From: Cruorifilaria tuberocauda
Lineage: Eukaryota > Nematoda > Chromadorea > Rhabditida > Onchocercidae
NCBI GenBank assembly: GCA_013365365.1
Contig: JABVXU010000846.1
Coordinates: 1 to 18,167, forward strand
Direction: 5' to 3'
Length of the DNA: 18,167 nucleotides
Numbering within the stretch: the first letter of the stretch is position 1; the number at the start of each line of letters is the position of its first letter. This document shows, in pieces, positions 17,201 to 18,167 of the stretch. The position numbers were made by a program, and so were the translations under genes. The notes beneath the pieces were generated by a model that worked only from the letters and a program-made list of their open reading frames with translations, did no database searches and had not been told where the DNA came from.

Positions 17201-17676
17201 AATAATTAAATTTCATCAATCATATTTTGAAAAAAATAAGTTTATGGTAAATATCAATATCATAATCTTATTTTATTATATACTATTTAACGAATCATTT
17301 TTTCTCTTTTAATCTCATTTTTTGAGTACCTTTTTGCATTTTTTTAATTCTTCTGCAATCTCTTTTATATTTTAAATCCTGATTCTTTCTTAATCTTTTT
17401 TTTTACTTCCACTTTTTGAATATTATTTTTTTCAATCCCTGTCCTTCCGGAATTTCATGTCAGAAATAATTTCATCTCTTTTACAGGAGATTTTTAAGAA
17501 TAAATGAAAGTAAGATAAAATCAAAGATAAATTTGCAGCTTCAATACGTGACGTCGAGGAGTGATAACGAGACAGCCTTAACATGGCATGACATCAAGGA
17601 AAAAGCGAATACATTATGGAAAGATATTTGTGATCGAAATCCAGAATACAGCGATCGTGGATTCACTGCTAATATG
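14144..17676 (+). CDS. pogo/Tigger-type HTH DNA-binding protein, 5' part
   Basis: Exons 14144-14281, 14895-14980, 15094-15178 and 17539-17676 join in matching phases to give about 149 residues, open at the right end. Residues about 28-77 form a Brinker/Psq-like helix-turn-helix. KLKQYVLEEKLDIIDYAK is followed, across the junction, by IIGNRAAGREFNVAESSIRE and then a WRK motif; vertebrate POGK has the similar YAKEHGNRAA and WRKQE. A GGGRRPVSEDLEKGLLQYV linker leads into a CENP-B-type HTH (TWHDIKEKANTLWKDI ... FTANM). This domain pair is typical of pogo/Tigger transposases and of host proteins derived from them. No DDE nuclease domain is visible, as the gene runs beyond the window. Four introns at conserved-looking phases suggest a host gene rather than an active element. 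The specific function is unknown. Confidence 0.75.
14895..14980 (+). CDS. pogo-like exon 2 (recognition part of first HTH)
   Basis: Acceptor TTATTTTACAG ends at 14894; donor TTAG|GTATTA at 14981, phase 2. It encodes the GNRAAGREFNV and SSIREWRKNEQRLR segments. Confidence 0.8.
15094..15178 (+). CDS. pogo-like exon 3 (linker)
   Basis: Acceptor TTTTAACAG ends at 15093; donor TTG|GTTAGT at 15179, phase 0. It encodes SMFETTPERSRLDGGGRRPV and SEDLEKGL, the usual Gly/Arg linker and first helix before a CENP-B HTH. Confidence 0.8.
15179..17538 (+). other. large third intron of pogo-like gene
   Basis: About 2.36 kb, very AT-rich, with ATTA tandem runs (about 15417-15434 and 16472-16494) and a pyrimidine-rich stretch near 16030-16075. 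No further exon was recognised. Confidence 0.6.
16472..16494. repeat. (ATTA)n tandem run
   Basis: About five and a half ATTA units within intron 3 of the pogo-like gene. Confidence 0.9.
17539..17676 (+). CDS. pogo-like exon 4 (CENP-B-type HTH)
   Basis: Acceptor AAATTTGCAG ends at 17538; donor ATG|GTATTA at 17677, phase 0, 46 codons. It contains TWHDIKEKANTLWKDI and FTANM. In CENP-B domains the next residues are usually a G-W-x-x-x-F motif, so that exon should lie to the right of the window. Confidence 0.75.
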
Positions 17677-18167
17677 GTATTATCCATATCTTTAATATAT
17701 AATTTATGATGATAATTTAGGCAAATCAAATTTTTTTCTTTAAAGTTGGTTGTTTAAAAGGATAGCATTACTTCGGATAAATTAAACTGAATTTTTAAAA
17801 ATTATTGTTACATAATTAGAATTTCAACGAGTACTGAGAGTTTTTGGTAAAGACTTTTTAACCGATGATTGTAAAGTTTAATGTTAACGAAGAAATTGAG
17901 AATTTCCGAAAGTTTAAAAATTTTCCAATCATTGATTGAAAAACTTGACAATACCTCCTGGATTTATTTCATTTTCAAACGTTACATTCACAAATCATAA
18001 ACTGTAGAGAGACTTACGCGTGCGTCATGTAAATGCTGCAAAACCAACAATTTATAATTTGAAAAAATTTTAAATATTCAAAGACCGAAAAGGAGTAAAT
18101 AAGTAAATAAAGTATATTTTGCATGTAAAAATAAGTAGAAATGTATCATTTGTAATCAATCATATAT
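17677..18167 (+). other. start of intron 4 of the pogo-like gene, to window end
   Basis: 491 bases with no coding segment matching the expected continuation of the CENP-B domain. The gene is therefore cut by the window edge. Confidence 0.5.

Overview
The window looks like nuclear DNA of a nematode, most likely a filarial/spirurid worm. The sequence is very AT-rich, and the coding blocks are short exons bounded by GT donors and short acceptors of the type TTTTCAG or TTTGCAG. Introns run from about 60 bases to more than 2 kb, longer than typical Caenorhabditis introns. Two of the three genes have bZIP or pogo/CENP-B-type domains that can be read directly. The taxon is an inference; nothing here names the species. 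No bacterial genes, tRNA, rRNA or CRISPR arrays were seen.

Three multi-exon genes lie on the + strand. (1) About 0.9-3.3 kb: an ATF4-family bZIP transcription factor (C. elegans atf-4-like), with its bZIP split over the last two exons and a poly(A) signal at 3295. An upstream exon carries a 49-codon uORF that, after splicing, runs through the main AUG in another frame and stops 56 nt inside the main ORF. This is the arrangement of the inhibitory uORF of vertebrate ATF4. A second, much less certain, 21-codon ORF lies at 48-113. (2) 4.88-9.14 kb: an 80-residue protein encoded by six small exons. It has two 11-residue amphipathic TKE repeats (synuclein/LEA-3-like periodicity) and a Gly/Pro/Asn-rich tail. 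I do not recognise the family. (3) 14.14 kb to beyond the right edge: the 5' part of a pogo/Tigger-type DNA-binding protein, with a Brinker/Psq-like HTH followed by a CENP-B-type HTH. Four exons are visible and the gene continues outside the window.

Between genes 2 and 3 (about 9.9-14.1 kb) I see no convincing coding sequence. This stretch holds a dense block of microsatellites (CA, GA, ATC, AGC, CCA/CCG), a GC-rich perfect inverted repeat, two strong consensus donors that could end a 5' UTR exon of gene 3, and a near-perfect 32-bp hairpin at 13749-13823 that resembles a miRNA precursor. The introns of gene 2 hold a 52-bp-period degenerate tandem repeat, a perfect 10-bp stem-loop and a possible alternative terminal exon.

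The observations most worth following up are the overlapping uORF of the ATF4 gene, the 13.75-kb hairpin, the alternative-exon structure of the 11-mer-repeat protein, and the possible in-frame 24-codon exon at 2192-2263. All exon boundaries were read by eye from splice consensus and reading-frame continuity; no transcript data were available.
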